DNA of 64,000 nucleotides from NCBI GenBank assembly GCA_963576735.1, contig OY755173.1, forward strand, positions 17,206,873 through 17,270,872, written 5' to 3'. Positions 61,796 through 64,000 of this stretch are shown piece by piece. The notes beneath the pieces were generated by a model, which was not told the origin of the DNA, searched no databases, and saw nothing but the letters and a program-made list of their open reading frames with translations. Position numbers and translations under genes: made by a program. This DNA is from Bedellia somnulentella (Eukaryota > Arthropoda > Insecta > Lepidoptera > Bedelliidae). How positions within the stretch are numbered: position 1 is the stretch's first letter; every line of letters starts with the position of its first letter.

Positions 61796-64000
61796 AGAGT
61801 TTCTTTGTTGCTTTTTCTCTTTACGAACACCTTCCGAAGCAACGGATTAATGATTAATGATAAATTTAAAATTTTGACGTTCAAAAAATGTTAGTAGGTA
61901 TTTAACTTTATTTTGAAAAATAAACTTATTGACTTTTGGTTACGCTGTTAACACGAGTGAGTGAGGCAGAGACTGGCAAATTGAAGTATCACAATATACA
62001 ACGTAATAAAGTACTATCTGATGACTTTTTTCTATCTCGGCTAAAAATTGGCAAAATTGTTTTAATCAAAATTTCAAAATTCCTTATAAAAACGAAATTT
62101 ATTCGTGTGCATAAAAAAACTTATTCGAGGTCAAACATCAAAACACTTAGGTTATTCCGATTTTCAATGAAGCTGTAAGATTTATCACAGAATGACTTTA
62201 ACATAAAATTTCTATAACAAAATTCACCGCCTTATTGTTAACATGGTTTCTCCATTACCAATTTATGCATCTTCGACAGCCTAGATCGACCGCACTAGAA
62301 ACTCGGTCAAGCTCCACATGCACCGACGGACGCAGAGCGCTTGCAAATAGTACGTGAGAGTCCATTGAGGCTATTTACACTTGGTACACCTGAACGGCCA
62401 TCAAAAAATCTTTGTTAGGGCTCCTCTGGTTGCCGTTTTCATATTTTTCCTGTTTTTACAGCCTAAAGGCTCTATAGAGCACACGTACCCATACCAATAG
62501 TTTCGAAAGTAGAGCCACAAGTAGAGGACATAGCGCCTTATATTTAACATGGTTTCTCCATTACCAATTTATGTCTAGATCGCCCGCACTACAAACTCGG
62601 TCAAGTTCCACATGCACCGACGGACGCAAAGGACGGACATTTCAAAACGCAGAGAACAAAGCTCGTTGCAAATAGTACGTGACAGTCCGTCCATTGAGGC
62701 TACACCTCGACGGCCATTGCTTAGTCAAACGCAAATGTTATACTATAAATAAATCTTGGTTAAGGCTCCTACGGTTGCCGTTTTCATTCATATGACTGTT
62801 AGATTTATTTCAACTTTATAATTAAAATGGTAAAGTAAGAATCTAGGCAAATACAGAATATTTTGAAGTTCAAATTAATTAATTTCTCTCCGGCTGAAAT
62901 ATTATATCAAATATTTTTTTAAGTTTAAAATTATAACTGACGATTAAAAGTATAATATCAGTAACGGTACACATGGTGTTTTTTATAGAATTTTTGGCCG
63001 CATAATCGTTGTTTGCATAATTAAACTACAAGTGTTAACAACACGTTCGTGGAGATCGCGAGTTCAATCCCCGTCGTCGTGGGGCAATCCTTCCGACGAT
63101 CAAAAAACATATTTGTTTTTGAGTTTTAGGTTTCATTTGTATGTGGATTTTATATGTTTAATTATTAGTCCAATTAGGATCATATGGCATATAGCAAAAT
63201 GACTTGCTTGAGTATAATCCCGCTCAAACATGGAAGGTTTATCAGGAGCTCTGCATATAGGTGGCGCGTGTGGCCGGCCTATTGACAGTGCCGCAAACAT
63301 TTGTCTGACCAATATTTGCCGAGTGCCCCCGCGGACCATCGCTCTGCTAACAAGCAAATACAAAACTATTTTAACATACAAAAGATAACAACGTTTAGTT
63401 ATGTGTACTGAAATTTAAATAAAGAGGATGTTGCCTGTTTAAGGTAGTCTTATTTTTCGTTTGTAAAAAGTGTCTTGAATGTTTTAAACAGTTTATATAC
63501 TAGTAATACAGATTGCTGAATGACTCGAGTAACTTTATAAGAAATCAAAAATATATTCAGTTTTTATTCGCTAACTATTACTAGTAGTAGTACTACTAGT
63601 TTTATTGCGAAACAAATAAGTCAAACAACTAAAGTATGACAAAGCAATATCAAGGTATTTCCTAAAGAATTAGAAGATGGTGACTCCTTTATTTATATAA
63701 ATAATTTTAAAATACTTTTTTTTTAAATAACTAATAAATTTAAATATAATGCGCATTATCACTTACAAAATAAGTTGGTCGATCGGATACATGAATAGCA
63801 AAAAGCACACAAAACGAAAGCAGATACAAACGGAGATAAGATTATGTGGAACAAAGGATATGACAGCAAAAAGTGGTTTGATTTCACTCATACATAATAA
63901 GTTGAACGGCTGGACCGCATTTCAATTATTTCTGTTCAGAGAATAACTTCATACATACATACATAAACAAGAGGACTGCGTTCGTTTCAGGCGACTTAAT
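61796..64000. other. Gene-free stretch with a diverged repeat pair
   Basis: 62237-62460 and 62545-62800 are a direct repeat (TAACATGGTTTCTCCATTAC, CACATGCACCGACGGACGCA, GCAAATAGTACGTGA, GGTTGCCGTTTTCAT), with insertions in the second copy. A B-box-like CGCGAGTTCAATCCCCGTCG at about 63057-63076 may be a SINE trace. ACTAGTAGTAGTACTACTAG is a short palindrome near 63580. No gene recognised. Confidence 0.5.

Overview
The window is AT-rich insect nuclear DNA, most likely from a moth or butterfly. The clues are one intron-rich gene in a long non-coding background, tRNA-derived SINEs, LINE 3' ends, a Penelope-like relic, Helitrons ending in CTAG, and several MITE families. There are no bacterial-type operons, rRNA genes, intact tRNA genes or CRISPR arrays.

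The only gene I can name is on the minus strand between 31743 and 23423. It is the insect orthologue of the HECW1/HECW2 E3 ubiquitin ligases (Hecw). Eight exons are visible. In transcript order they carry part of the HECW_N region, a 2.1 kb low-complexity exon, WW1, a linker exon cut by a 200-N gap, the conserved linker plus first half of WW2, the rest of WW2, a proline-rich exon, and the block just before the HECT domain. All visible exon phases fit, except at the gap-edge exon, where one extra base seems to be present. No C2 domain lies between the HECW_N part and WW1. The catalytic HECT exons were not found in 1-23422, so they probably lie beyond the left edge. The 5' end is also not settled; one candidate upstream exon is at 59946-60154.

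The rest is intronic or intergenic DNA shaped by transposons. Left of the visible exons (1-23.4 kb) are SINE-A and SINE-B copies with target-site duplications, a LINE 3' end (11.3-11.6 kb), a mini-element with covarying ends (14.57 kb), a MITE with 8-bp duplications (15.3-15.7 kb), a small Helitron (20.0 kb) and an unidentified 204-codon open frame (9.3-9.9 kb). Inside Hecw, a PIF/Harbinger-type MITE sits 20 bp from the WW1 splice donor. Right of the gene (31.7-64 kb) are a TRIM-like LTR element (35.6-36.2 kb), a perfect 219-bp tandem duplication (38.1-38.55 kb), a LINE C-terminus (40.7-41.05 kb), a Penelope-like relic (43.45-44.0 kb), two perfect palindromes (45.6 and 49.7 kb), a 1.34 kb DNA transposon with about 350-bp inverted ends around a CXC-type cysteine-rich frame (52.0-53.4 kb), an 89-bp Tourist-like MITE (56.96 kb), a 962-bp Helitron (57.7-58.7 kb) and a Jockey-like LINE relic (60.95-61.8 kb).

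The most notable pattern across elements is a shared 3'-terminal motif. SINE-A, SINE-B and the LINE at 40.7-41.05 kb all end in a CTCTG..ACCCC / hairpin / ..GTGA block followed by a simple-repeat tail, which suggests the two SINEs use that LINE's machinery.
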